A stretch of 64,000 nucleotides of DNA from Burkholderia sp. Ac-20365 (GCF_017104715.1 NZ_JAAGPI010000009.1:1-64000); one strand, 5' to 3'. Counted from the stretch's first letter, positions 34,417-43,500 are shown. Notes: generated by a model not told the origin, from the sequence alone. Numbers and translations: made by a program.

Positions 34417-36324
34417 ATGGTTTCGATACGACTGCCCGATGGTTCTGTTCGACAGTACGAGCATCCCGTGACCGTCGCCGAAGTGGCGGCCTCGATCGGC
34501 CCCGGTCTCGCGAAGGCGGCGCTCGGTGGCAAGATCGACGGTGAGCTCGTCGATATGTCCGCGCTGATCGATCACGATGTGTCGCTTGCGATCGTCACGG
34601 ACAAGGATGCCGATGGCCTCGACATCATTCGCCACTCGACGGCGCACCTGCTCGCGTACGCGGTGAAAAATCTCTTCCCCGAAGCGCAGGTGACGATCGG
34701 GCCGGTAATCGATAACGGCTTTTACTACGACTTCTCGTATAGCCGTCCCTTCACGCCCGAAGATCTCGAGAAGATCGAAAAGCGCATGCAGGAGCTCGCG
34801 AAGAAGGACGAGCAGGTGTCGCGTCGCGTGGTGTCGCGCGACGAGGCGGTCGAGTACTTCAAGAGTATCGGCGAGAAGTACAAGGCCGAAATCATTGAAT
34901 CGATTCCCGCCAGCGATGACATCAAGCTGTACTCGCACGGCGGTTTCACCGATCTCTGCCGCGGCCCGCACGTGCCGTCGACGGGCAAGCTGAAGGTCTT
35001 CAAGCTGATGAAGGTCGCGGGTGCTTACTGGCGCGGCGACTCGAAGAACGAGCAGCTGCAGCGTATCTACGGCACGGCCTGGACGAAGAAGGAAGACCAG
35101 GACGCGTACCTGCACATGCTCGAAGAGGCGGAAAAGCGCGACCACCGCAAGCTCGGCAAGCAACTCGACCTGTTCCACATGCAGGATGAGTCGCCCGGCA
35201 TGGTGTTCTGGCATCCGCGCGGCTGGACGCTGTGGCAGCAGGTCGAGCAGTACATGCGCCGTCGCGTGAACGACGCCGGCTATCTCGAGATCAAAACGCC
35301 GATGATCATGGACCGCTCGCTGTGGGAGGCGTCCGGTCACTGGCAGAACTATCGTGAAAACATGTTCACGACGGAGTCGGAAAAGCGCGACTACGCAATC
35401 AAGCCGATGAACTGCCCGGGTCACGTGCAGGTGTTCAATCACGGCCTGCGTTCGTACCGCGATCTGCCGCTGCGCTATGCCGAGTTCGGTTCATGCCATC
35501 GGAACGAATCGTCGGGCGCGCTACATGGTTTGATGCGCGTGCGCGGCTTCGTCCAGGACGATGCGCATATTTTCTGTACCGAAGATCAGTTCATCAGCGA
35601 ATCGATCGCGTTCAATACGCTGGCAATGAGCGTGTATAAGGACTTCGGCTTCGATAACGTCGAAATCAAGCTCTCGCTGCGTCCGGACGCACGTGCAGGT
35701 ACGGATGAAATTTGGGATCGCGCCGAGCAAGGGTTGCGTGATGCGCTGACCGCGTGCGGCGTGACCTGGGAAGAGTTGCCGGGCGAAGGCGCGTTCTACG
35801 GTCCGAAGGTCGAGTACCACATCAAGGACGCGCTCGGCCGTTCGTGGCAGTGCGGCACGCTGCAGCTCGACATGGTGCTGCCTGAACGCCTCGGCGCTGA
35901 GTACGTCGCGGAGGACAACAGCCGCCGCCGTCCGATCATGCTGCACCGTGCAATCGTCGGATCAATGGAGCGTTTCCTCGGTATTCTGATCGAGCACCAT
36001 GCTGGTGCAATGCCCGCGTGGCTGGCGCCGATGCAGGTTGTCGTGATGAATATCGCGGAAAGTCAGGCGGAATACGCACAATCTCTGGCCCAATCGTTGC
36101 AAAAACAAGGGGTTAGAGTGGAGGCCGATTTGCGCAATGAGAAGATTAGCTATAAAATACGCGAGCACACGCTGGAAAAGGTCCCGTATTTGCTGGTCGT
36201 CGGTGACAAGGAGCGTGATGCACAAACGGTAGCCGTGCGTGCCCGTGGCGGCGTCGATCTGGGCGTGATGTCCCTCGATGCCTTCAGCGAGCGTCTGCGT
36301 CAGGACGTACAGACGTTCAACTAA
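34417..36324 (+). CDS. thrS: Threonyl-tRNA synthetase
   Basis: A 635-residue class II aminoacyl-tRNA synthetase, close to the 642 residues of E. coli. Order: TGS domain (1-62), editing domain (about 65-225, with HSTAHLLAYAVK and the cysteine in SHGGFTDLCRGPH), catalytic core (about 245-535, MNCPGH zinc ligand, GSCHRNESSGALHGL motif 2), and anticodon-binding domain. ATG 34417 has GGAG 6 bases upstream; the family begins MVSIRLPDG. It opens the conserved thrS-infC-rpmI-rplT-pheST-ihfA cluster. Confidence 0.97.
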   Translation: MVSIRLPDGSVRQYEHPVTVAEVAASIGPGLAKAALGGKIDGELVDMSALIDHDVSLAIVTDKDADGLDIIRHSTAHLLAYAVKNLFPEAQVTIGPVIDNGFYYDFSYSRPFTPEDLEKIEKRMQELAKKDEQVSRRVVSRDEAVEYFKSIGEKYKAEIIESIPASDDIKLYSHGGFTDLCRGPHVPSTGKLKVFKLMKVAGAYWRGDSKNEQLQRIYGTAWTKKEDQDAYLHMLEEAEKRDHRKLGKQLDLFHMQDESPGMVFWHPRGWTLWQQVEQYMRRRVNDAGYLEIKTPMIMDRSLWEASGHWQNYRENMFTTESEKRDYAIKPMNCPGHVQVFNHGLRSYRDLPLRYAEFGSCHRNESSGALHGLMRVRGFVQDDAHIFCTEDQFISESIAFNTLAMSVYKDFGFDNVEIKLSLRPDARAGTDEIWDRAEQGLRDALTACGVTWEELPGEGAFYGPKVEYHIKDALGRSWQCGTLQLDMVLPERLGAEYVAEDNSRRRPIMLHRAIVGSMERFLGILIEHHAGAMPAWLAPMQVVVMNIAESQAEYAQSLAQSLQKQGVRVEADLRNEKISYKIREHTLEKVPYLLVVGDKERDAQTVAVRARGGVDLGVMSLDAFSERLRQDVQTFN

Positions 36325-36372
36325 CCACCAGGCAGCGCGGCTCGTTTTTTTAATTTTTAGAGGAAACGTAAC

Positions 36373-36897
36373 ATCGCTACTGATAAGTCTGCGCATCGCA
36401 TCAACGGTGAAATCACTGCACCTGAAGTGCGTCTGGTCGGAGTCGACAACGAACCGCTCGGCATCGTAAAACTCGCTGATGCTTTCCGCCTGTCGGAACA
36501 GCAGGACGTGGATCTGGTAGAAATCGCGCCGCAAGCGGTTCCGCCGGTCTGCCGCCTGATGGACTACGGCAAGTTCAAATACCAGGAAGCGAAGAAGCAG
36601 CACGAGGCCAAGCTCAAGCAGAAAGTCATCCAGGTCAAGGAAGTCAAATTCCGGCCGGGTACGGATGACGGTGACTACAACGTCAAGCTGCGCAACCTCG
36701 TCCGCTTCCTCGAAGATGGCGACAAGACGAAGATCACGTTGCGTTTCCGTGGCCGCGAAATGGCTCACCAGGAAATCGGCATGCGCATGCTCGAACGTCT
36801 GCGCACCGATCTGGATGAAGTCGGTCAGGTCGAGCAAATGCCGAAGATGGAAGGTCGCCAGATGATCATGGTGCTGGCGCCGAAAAAGAAGAAGTAA
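36373..36897 (+). CDS. infC: Translation initiation factor IF-3 (ATC start codon)
   Basis: A 174-residue IF-3, which keeps 30S subunits apart from 50S and proofreads start codons. The N-domain (VRLVGVDNEPLG), the linker (MDYGKFKYQEAKK) and the C-domain (IKVRPGTDDGD-like KFRPGTDDGDYN) are intact. The ATG at 36427 would cut 18 conserved residues (DKSAHRINGEITAPE); the true start is ATC at 36373, with AGAGGAAAC upstream. In E. coli the analogous AUU start lets IF-3 repress its own synthesis, so the same autoregulation is expected. Confidence 0.95.
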   Translation: MATDKSAHRINGEITAPEVRLVGVDNEPLGIVKLADAFRLSEQQDVDLVEIAPQAVPPVCRLMDYGKFKYQEAKKQHEAKLKQKVIQVKEVKFRPGTDDGDYNVKLRNLVRFLEDGDKTKITLRFRGREMAHQEIGMRMLERLRTDLDEVGQVEQMPKMEGRQMIMVLAPKKKK

Positions 36898-36952
36898 GCA
36901 GACGCTAGCCGCGCGTTTCAGAACGCACGGCACGGTTGTCGGAAAGTTTGAA

Positions 36953-37036
36953 GCGCATGCCGTCACAGGCGGCATACGCGAAGCAGGTTTCGGAATGACG
37001 TCCACGGAAATGTTGATGTGGACGCATTTCCCGAAA
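36953..37036 (+). promoter_or_regulatory. Structured mRNA leader before rpmI-rplT
   Basis: The 257-base gap between infC and rpmI contains two strong hairpins. The first pairs ATGCCG (36957-36962) with CGGCAT (36970-36975), extended by GCG/CGC. The second is long: TTTCGG-AATG-CGTCCAC (36988-37005) with GTGGACG-CATT-CCGAAA (37018-37036), broken only by a 1-base and a 2-base bulge around a 12-base loop. There is no T-run, so it is not a terminator. L20 represses this operon in E. coli by binding its leader; a similar role here is inference. Confidence 0.5.
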
Positions 37037-37154
37037 AGCAGCGGCCAGCAGTGCGGGCCGTCTGCATACCAAGTGGAGTGGGTTTCGAAGGGCGGGTGAG
37101 GGCTTTCTGAGCCAACCGCACACCCATGTCCATCAAATAATGGAGTTGTCTGTC

Positions 37155-37352
37155 ATGCCGAAGATGAAGACCAAGAAGAGCGCTGCAAAGCGCTTCGTGG
37201 TTCGTCCGGGCGGTACCGTCAAGCGCGGTCAAGCCTTCAAGCGCCACATTCTTACCAAGAAGACCACCAAGAACAAGCGTCACCTGCGCGGCGCCACGGC
37301 AGTTCATGATTCCGATCTGAACTCCGTACGCGCGATGCTGCCGTTCGCCTAA
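37155..37352 (+). CDS. rpmI: 50S ribosomal protein L35
   Basis: A 65-residue, strongly basic ribosomal protein with the L35 sequence [14 protein letters not shown] and [21 protein letters not shown] lies 9 bases before ATG 37155; a slightly longer frame from 37140 contains the ribosome site and is rejected. It is separated from infC by a structured 257-base leader and is followed after 29 bases by rplT. Confidence 0.97.
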
Positions 37353-37381
37353 CCCTTAACCGACACTCATAGGAGCGAAAC

Positions 37382-37741
37382 ATGCCTCGAGTCAAACGTG
37401 GGGTTACCGCACGGGCCCGCCACAAGAAGATCATCAATCTGGCCAAGGGTTACCGCGGCCGCCGCAATAACGTCTATCGCATCGCCAAGCAGGCGGTCAT
37501 GCGCGCTGGCCAATACGCCTACCGCGATCGCCGCAACAAGAAGCGTGTGTTCCGCGCACTGTGGATCACGCGTATCAACGCGGCGGTGCGTCAGCACGAC
37601 ATGACGTACAGCGTGTTCATCAACGGCCTGAAGAAGGCGTCGATCGAACTCGACCGCAAGGTGCTGGCCGACATGGCTGTGTTCGACAAGGCTGCTTTTG
37701 CTGCGATCGTCAAGCAGGTGAAAGCCGCCGTTGCAGCCTGA
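37382..37741 (+). CDS. rplT: 50S ribosomal protein L20
   Basis: A 119-residue ribosomal protein needed early in 50S assembly, of usual length. The N-terminus [16 protein letters not shown] is the basic extension threaded into 23S rRNA; the globular domain follows ([19 protein letters not shown]). TAGGAGCG precedes the ATG. An intrinsic terminator lies 77 bases after the stop, before pheS. In E. coli L20 represses its own operon. Confidence 0.98.
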
Positions 37742-37818
37742 GTGCGCTGTTAGCATCTAGTACTGCGTGGTTCGTTGCAGCGAAGATCCGGTAGTCTCGG
37801 TGACGCTGCAACAAAAAC

Positions 37819-37844
37819 GGGGCTCCTCACCGAGCCCCTTTTTT
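37819..37844 (+). terminator. Intrinsic terminator or attenuator between rplT and pheS
   Basis: GGGGCTC at 37819-37825 pairs with GAGCCCC at 37832-37838 around a 6-base loop, followed by six Ts; flanking AACAAAAA and TTTTTTGTT can extend the stem. It lies 55 bases before pheS. I looked for a phenylalanine-rich leader peptide as in E. coli pheL and found none. Confidence 0.85.
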
Positions 37845-37899
37845 GTTGGTCGAACCAGTTTTACTTCGATTGAATACTGACGTTGAAAAGATGGGATCA

Positions 37900-38913
37900 A
37901 TGGATCTGGACCAGATTGTCGCCGACGCAAAAAGCGCCTTTGAACAAGCCTCCGACGTCACCACGCTCGAAAACGAGAAGGCCCGTTTTCTCGGCAAGTC
38001 GGGCGCATTGACGGAACTGTTGAAGGGGCTCGGCAAGCTCGATCCCGAAACGCGCAAAACGGAAGGCGCGCGGATCAACATCGTCAAGCAGCAGGTCGAA
38101 GCCGCGCTGACGGCGCGCCGCCAGGCGCTGGCCGATGCGCTGCTGAACCAGCGTCTCGCCGCTGAAGCCATCGACGTTACCTTGCCTGGCCGCGGCACCG
38201 GCACGGGTAGCCTGCATCCCGTGATGCACACGTGGGAACGCGTCGAACAGATTTTTGGCAGCATTGGTTTCGACGTGGCCGACGGCCCCGAAATCGAAAC
38301 CGACTGGTACAACTTCACGTCGCTGAACAGCCCGGAAAACCATCCGGCGCGTTCGATGCAGGACACGTTCTACGTCGACGGCAAGGACGCCGAAGGCCGT
38401 CCGCTGCTGCTGCGCACGCACACCAGCCCGATGCAGGTCCGCTACGCGCGCACCAACACGCCGCCCATCAAGGTGATCGTGCCTGGCCGCACGTACCGCG
38501 TGGACAGCGATGCGACGCACTCGCCGATGTTCAACCAGGTCGAAGGCCTGTGGATCGACGAGAACATCAGCTTCGCCGACCTGAAGGGCGTCTATACCGA
38601 CTTCCTCAAGAAATTCTTCGAGCGCGACGACATTCTCGTGCGCTTCCGTCCGTCGTACTTCCCGTTCACCGAACCATCAGCCGAAATCGACATGATGTTC
38701 GAGCAGGGCAAGAACGCCGGCAAATGGCTCGAAATTTCGGGCTCGGGCCAGGTTCACCCGACGGTGATCCGCAACATGGGCCTCGACCCCGAGCGTTATA
38801 TCGGCTTTGCATTCGGCAGCGGCCTCGAGCGTCTGACGATGCTGCGCTACGGCGTTCAGGACCTGCGTCTGTTCTTTGAAAACGACCTGCGCTTCCTGCG
38901 CCAGTTCGCCTGA
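37900..38913 (+). CDS. pheS: Phenylalanyl-tRNA synthetase alpha subunit
   Basis: A 337-residue catalytic subunit of the (alpha-beta)2 PheRS. It has an N-terminal coiled coil (about 1-90), then the class II core: motif 1 region with GFDVADGPEIETDWYNF, motif 2 (FRPSYFPFTEPSAEID) and motif 3 (GFAFGSGLERLTMLRYG). ATG 37900 gives the family start MDLDQIVADA; an ATG at 37891 would add three residues. pheT follows after 142 bases. Confidence 0.97.
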   Translation: MDLDQIVADAKSAFEQASDVTTLENEKARFLGKSGALTELLKGLGKLDPETRKTEGARINIVKQQVEAALTARRQALADALLNQRLAAEAIDVTLPGRGTGTGSLHPVMHTWERVEQIFGSIGFDVADGPEIETDWYNFTSLNSPENHPARSMQDTFYVDGKDAEGRPLLLRTHTSPMQVRYARTNTPPIKVIVPGRTYRVDSDATHSPMFNQVEGLWIDENISFADLKGVYTDFLKKFFERDDILVRFRPSYFPFTEPSAEIDMMFEQGKNAGKWLEISGSGQVHPTVIRNMGLDPERYIGFAFGSGLERLTMLRYGVQDLRLFFENDLRFLRQFA

Positions 38914-39055
38914 GGCGAACTAGCAGCGTCATAGCACGCGACGAGAGCATGACGGCGATCAGCAAAGATATCAGCCGTCATGCAAACAGCGCCTCCAGTT
39001 CGATACCTGCGTATTGACCGGATGCGGACACAACCTGTTTAGAACGTACAGAACC

Positions 39056-41488
39056 ATGCAATTCCCGGAATCCTGGCTCAGAACCTTTGTCGATCCGCAA
39101 CTGACGACGGCCGAGCTGTCGCACGCCCTGACGATGGCTGGTCTCGAAGTGGAAGACCTCCGTCCCGCGGCGCCGCCGACCTCGAAGATCGTCGTGGGCC
39201 GCGTGCTCGAAGTCGTCAAGCACCCGGACGCGGACAAGCTCAACGTGTGTCAGGTCGATGCCGGCACGGGCGCGACGCTGAACATCGTGTGCGGCGCGCC
39301 GAACGTGGCGCCCGGCATCAAGGTGCCGGTCGCGCTGGTGGGCGCGCAACTGCCGCCCGCTGAAGAAGGCGGCGCACCGTTTGCCATCAAGCTGTCGAAG
39401 CTGCGCGGCGTACAGAGCGAGGGCATGCTGTGCTCGGCACGCGAACTGAAGCTGTCGGAAGATCATAGCGGGCTGATGATCCTGCCGGAAGATACGCCGA
39501 TCGGCCAGGATATCCGCGAAACGCTGAATCTCGACGACACCGTGTTTGAAATCAAGCTGACGCCGAACAAGGCCGATTGCCTGTCGGTGTTCGGCGTCGC
39601 GCGCGAGACGGCAGCGATCACGGGCGCGCCGCTGCGCCCGCTCGCAATCAAGCCTGTCGAAGTCAAGCTGAATGAAACGTTACCCGTCGAGATCTCGGCG
39701 CCGGACCTGTGCGGCCGCTTCTCGGGTCGTGTGATCCGTGGCGTCAACGCGCGCGCCAAGTCGCCGGCGTGGATGGTCGAGCGTCTCGAACGCTCCGGTC
39801 AACGAAGCATTTCCGCACTGGTCGACATTTCGAACTATGTGATGCTCGAACTCGGCCGTCCGTCGCACGTGTTCGATCTGGACAAGATCCACGGCAGCAT
39901 GGATGTGCGCTGGGGCAAGCGCGGCGAATCGCTGAAGCTGCTCAACGGCAACACGGTCGAAGTGGATGAGACGGTCGGTGTGATCGCCGACGATCAGCAC
40001 ATCGAAAGCCTCGCGGGCATCATGGGCGGCGACAGCACGGCCGTCACGCTCGACACCACCAACATCTATCTCGAAGCCGCTTTCTGGTGGCCCGATAGCA
40101 TTCGTGGCCGCTCGCGTCGCTATAACTTCTCGACGGACGCGGGGCATCGCTTCGAACGCGGTGTGGATTACTCGACCACCGTCGAGCACATCGAACGCAT
40201 CACGCAGCTGATTCTCGACATCTGCGGCGGCGAAGCCGGTCCCGTCGACGATCAGATCGTCAACGTGCCGAAGCGCGCGCCCGTGAAGATGCGTGTCGCA
40301 CGCGCGAACCGCATCATCGGCGTGGCGATCGGTGCCGACGAAATCGCGCAGATTTTCACGCGTCTCGGTCTGCCGTTCGAGCGTGACGGCGAAGACTTCC
40401 TCGTCACACCGCCGCCGTACCGCTTCGATATCGAAATCGAAGAAGACCTGATTGAAGAAGTCGCACGCATTTACGGCTTCGAAAAGATTCCGGCGCGTCC
40501 GCCTGTTGCTCGCAGCGAAATGCGCCGAACGAACGAAACGCAGCGCTCGATTCACGCGCTGCGTCACGCACTCGCCGCTCGCGATTATGCGGAAACGGTG
40601 AACTTCAGCTTCGTCGATGCCGAGTGGGAACTGGATTTCGCAGGCAACGACAAGCCGGTGAAGCTCCTTAATCCGATCGCGAGCCAGCTGTCGGTGATGC
40701 GCACGACGCTTTTCGGCAGCCTGATCAGCGTGCTGCGCCACAACCTGAACCGTCGCGCGGACCGCATTCGCGTCTTCGAAGCAGGACGTGTGTTCCTGCA
40801 GGATGCGTCGATCAAGGCGGGCGAACTGGCTGTCGAAGGCTTCGCGCAACCGAAGATGATCGGCGCGCTGGCCTATGGTCCTGTGATTGAAGAGCAGTGG
40901 GGCGCGCAAACCCGTGCCGTCGATTTCTTCGACGTGAAGGGCGACCTCGAAGCGCTGCTCGCACCCGCTGACGCGCGTTTTGTGAAGGCGGAGCATCCGG
41001 CGCTGCATCCGGGACGTAGCGCGCGCATCGAACTCGATGGACGCGCGATCGGCTGGATCGGTGAGCTGCACCCGCGCTGGATGCAGAAGTACGATCTGCC
41101 GCATGCGCCGATCCTGTTCGAAGTCGAAGCAGAAGCGTTGATGCAGCGCGCGCTGCCGAGCCCGACCGAAGTGTCGAAGTTCCCGCCCGTGCGCCGCGAT
41201 ATCGCGATCGTCGTCGATCAGAAAATCGAAGTTCAGGCGCTCTTTGACGAGATGCAAAAGGCGCTGTCGGAAGAGGCTTGCAAGACCATTCAAAGGGTTG
41301 CGCTTTTCGATGAATTTCGTGCAAAATCAAATACTTCCGGCGGGCTGGCAGCGCACGAGAAAAGCCTTGCGTTCCGTGTAACCTTGCAAGATACTGGTGG
41401 GACCCTTCAGGATGAAACGGTCGATCTGGCCATTCAGACTTTGGTGGATCGTCTTGCTCGAGTGTATGGCGCCCGGTTGCGCGGATAA
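39056..41488 (+). CDS. pheT: Phenylalanyl-tRNA synthetase beta subunit
   Basis: An 810-residue beta subunit of usual length. Order: N-terminal tRNA-binding OB fold (about 40-150, VGRVLEVVKHPDADKLNVC), B3/B4 editing domain (about 210-380), B5 DNA-binding-like domain (about 400-475), catalytic-like core, and the C-terminal ferredoxin-fold anticodon-binding domain (FPPVRRDIAIVVDQ near 710). The beta subunit edits mischarged Tyr-tRNA(Phe). ATG 39056 matches the family start MQFPESWLR. ihfA follows after 54 bases. Confidence 0.97.
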   Translation: MQFPESWLRTFVDPQLTTAELSHALTMAGLEVEDLRPAAPPTSKIVVGRVLEVVKHPDADKLNVCQVDAGTGATLNIVCGAPNVAPGIKVPVALVGAQLPPAEEGGAPFAIKLSKLRGVQSEGMLCSARELKLSEDHSGLMILPEDTPIGQDIRETLNLDDTVFEIKLTPNKADCLSVFGVARETAAITGAPLRPLAIKPVEVKLNETLPVEISAPDLCGRFSGRVIRGVNARAKSPAWMVERLERSGQRSISALVDISNYVMLELGRPSHVFDLDKIHGSMDVRWGKRGESLKLLNGNTVEVDETVGVIADDQHIESLAGIMGGDSTAVTLDTTNIYLEAAFWWPDSIRGRSRRYNFSTDAGHRFERGVDYSTTVEHIERITQLILDICGGEAGPVDDQIVNVPKRAPVKMRVARANRIIGVAIGADEIAQIFTRLGLPFERDGEDFLVTPPPYRFDIEIEEDLIEEVARIYGFEKIPARPPVARSEMRRTNETQRSIHALRHALAARDYAETVNFSFVDAEWELDFAGNDKPVKLLNPIASQLSVMRTTLFGSLISVLRHNLNRRADRIRVFEAGRVFLQDASIKAGELAVEGFAQPKMIGALAYGPVIEEQWGAQTRAVDFFDVKGDLEALLAPADARFVKAEHPALHPGRSARIELDGRAIGWIGELHPRWMQKYDLPHAPILFEVEAEALMQRALPSPTEVSKFPPVRRDIAIVVDQKIEVQALFDEMQKALSEEACKTIQRVALFDEFRAKSNTSGGLAAHEKSLAFRVTLQDTGGTLQDETVDLAIQTLVDRLARVYGARLRG

Positions 41489-41542
41489 CCGATAACGGCT
41501 TTTCCGCAAGTTCCGTTCTGGTAGACGCGCCATTTGACAGAT

Positions 41543-41953
41543 ATGAATGAAATGAACTCGAGTGATTTCGAAGCCCTTCTTACGGCGCAGCGTAGCGCCA
41601 TGATTCGCGATATTCCTACCTCAACCTCCAGCGCGTCGGCCGAAGCACCGACGCTCACCAAGGCTGAGCTTGCCGAGCTGCTGTTCGACAATGTCGGGCT
41701 CAACAAGCGGGAAGCGAAGGACATGGTCGAAGCGTTCTTCGAGGTGATTCGCGACGCGCTGGAGAGCGGCGACAGCGTGAAGCTGTCCGGCTTCGGCAAC
41801 TTCCAGTTGCGCGACAAGCCGCAGCGTCCAGGCAGAAATCCAAAAACGGGCGAGGCGATTCCTATCGCCGCGCGCCGCGTCGTGACGTTCCATGCAAGTC
41901 AAAAGCTGAAGGCGCTGGTCGAGAACGGCGCTGAAGAGAGCTTCGCGCGCTGA
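41543..41953 (+). CDS. ihfA: Integration host factor alpha subunit, N-terminally extended
   Basis: A 136-residue DNA-bending protein; the IHF/HU fold starts at residue 37 (TLTKAELAELLF) and includes the DNA-inserting arm GRNPKTGEAIPIAARRVVTF. E. coli IhfA is 99 residues, so about 36 extra residues precede the fold; they are Ser/Thr/Ala-rich and probably disordered. ATG 41543 is preferred over an in-frame TTG at 41534. The position after pheT is conserved from E. coli to beta-proteobacteria. Confidence 0.93.
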   Translation: MNEMNSSDFEALLTAQRSAMIRDIPTSTSSASAEAPTLTKAELAELLFDNVGLNKREAKDMVEAFFEVIRDALESGDSVKLSGFGNFQLRDKPQRPGRNPKTGEAIPIAARRVVTFHASQKLKALVENGAEESFAR

Positions 41954-42007
41954 TCCATTCGCGCACCCGCGCAACCACTACGACGGTCTACAGACCGCTA
42001 ACTGACG

Positions 42008-42409
42008 ATGACAGCGACGATCGAAAAAGTCGTCTTGCCTCCGATTCCCGCGAAGCGCTACTTCACGATCGGTGAAGTCAGCGAACTATGCGGCGTGAAG
42101 CCGCATGTGCTGCGGTATTGGGAGCAGGAGTTCACGCAGTTGCGGCCGGTGAAGCGTCGAGGCAATCGCCGCTACTATCAGCATCATGAAGTACTGCTGA
42201 TCCGGCGGATCCGCGAGCTGCTGTACGAGCAGGGCTTCACGATCAACGGCGCACGCAACCGGCTCGATTCGCATGGTGCTGGGCAGGGTGCGGAAGTCGA
42301 AGGCGAGGTCGTCGAAGGGACGGTCGTCCAGCCTGCGACGACGGCGACGGTGGATGTCGATCAGTTGCGCAAAGAGTTGCTGCAGGTGATCGACCTGCTT
42401 GGTCATTGA
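42008..42409 (+). CDS. MerR-family transcriptional regulator
   Basis: A 133-residue protein with an N-terminal MerR winged helix (KRYFTIGEVSELCGVKPHVLRYWEQEF, split across residues 17-43, then RRYYQHHEVLLIRRIRELLY). No metal-binding cysteine pair or long dimerisation helix is seen, so it is not a metal sensor. It is the YcfQ/CueR-unlike small MerR that regularly follows ihfA. Its regulon is unknown. It lies 54 bases after ihfA, likely on the same transcript. Confidence 0.88.
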   Translation: MTATIEKVVLPPIPAKRYFTIGEVSELCGVKPHVLRYWEQEFTQLRPVKRRGNRRYYQHHEVLLIRRIRELLYEQGFTINGARNRLDSHGAGQGAEVEGEVVEGTVVQPATTATVDVDQLRKELLQVIDLLGH

Positions 42410-42480
42410 AGGATTTGTTGTCTCGAGATTGATTGTTGCAGTTCTATTCGCAAGAAGTGTCTGTTATACTCTCTTGCTTT

Positions 42481-42557
<77 letters not shown>

Positions 42558-42564
42558 GATGGAC

Positions 42565-42601
42565 AAAAAGGACTTACGGTGAAAACCGTAAGTCCTTTTT
42601 T
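42565..42601 (+). terminator. Intrinsic terminator after tRNA-Pro
   Basis: AAAAAGGACTTACGG at 42565-42579 pairs perfectly with CCGTAAGTCCTTTTT at 42586-42600 around a 6-base loop, ending in a T-run. Confidence 0.92.
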
Positions 42602-42719
42602 CTATTGCGCGATGCCTTGTCGTGTTTGCTCGTTCATCGTGAACTATGTCGTTATCCTGATTAATCCGTGCGCGCCCGGATCAGCATGAACGATGACCGC
42701 GATGCACGAAACGATCCTC

Positions 42720-43004
42720 TCACTTTCCCGCCTGAAACGCACCCAATGCCGCGCCGAGTTCCTCGTCGGTGAGCGCGGGCGTTACCCTGAACGTGAAGAG
42801 GTCGCCCCAGTCGAGCACCCACGCAGCCAACGGTGCGCTGCTATCGGACTCGACGATCGCAAAGCCGCTCAACTCGCCGATCGTATGCCAGCGTCCGAGC
42901 ATCTTGATGCCGTCGGGCGGCAGGGCGCCACCCGATTTCATGAAGCGCTCAACGGCCGATGATTGTGTCGTCGGCAGCCCGTTCCACTGAACTATGAACT
43001 TCAT
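42720..43004 (-). CDS. DUF3303 family protein
   Basis: A 94-residue small soluble protein resembling DUF3303 (MKFIVQWNG opening, then LGRWHTIGELSGFAIVESD). The ferredoxin-like fold of this family suggests ligand binding or a small oxygenase-like dimer, but no function is established. GGTGGAGG lies 7 bases before ATG 43004, which is why the 6-residue longer frame is rejected. It is a single gene on the minus strand between tRNA-Pro and a 780-bp gene-poor gap. Confidence 0.82.
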   Translation of the reverse strand: MKFIVQWNGLPTTQSSAVERFMKSGGALPPDGIKMLGRWHTIGELSGFAIVESDSSAPLAAWVLDWGDLFTFRVTPALTDEELGAALGAFQAGK

Positions 43005-43470
43005 TGCGCACCTCCACCTCACTCGCGACGATGCCGGCTAGTGGCAAGCCGTCACCGTGACGGGCGCTGCGGATCGCGGCGCTCGGGAGCCTGCATCGAC
43101 ACGGATTCGTCCGACTGAATCCGAGATTCGATGCCGCCACCTCGGCGTTCCAAAGAATGATAGGCAGCGCGTATCGAACTTCCACTAGCGTGAGGGGCGC
43201 ATCGGCAAGATTTTTGTGTGGCTCACCGCATTCTGCTCAGCGAGCACGTCGCGCTTTAAGTTTCCGTTAAGCCTGCACTCATACATTGTTTGGGCGTTCG
43301 GACGATGCAAGAGTTGCTGCGAGGAGTCGTCCGACGCTTCGTGGTCCGCCGGGGGGCGAACCAGACGAAGACCATCGTCGATGCGCATTCGACCGCCGCA
43401 AGGTGACAGATGGCGTGTGGCATGCGGCTGACCAGCCTTCGCCCGAAGACTGGTAGGGGACGGCCATTCC

Positions 43471-43500
43471 AACCCGGTGCTCCACCGGGTTTTTCTTTTT
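43471..43500 (+). terminator. Orphan intrinsic terminator in the gap before uvrA
   Basis: AACCCGGTG at 43471-43479 pairs perfectly with CACCGGGTT at 43483-43491 around a 3-base loop, followed by a T-rich run to 43500. It is oriented to stop plus-strand transcription, yet no plus-strand gene lies upstream before the tRNA-Pro terminator at 42565, so it may end an unannotated small RNA. Confidence 0.8.

Noticed and set aside
37742..37840. pheL-like leader peptide before pheS
   Set aside because: No start codon followed by a run of Phe codons exists ahead of the terminator.
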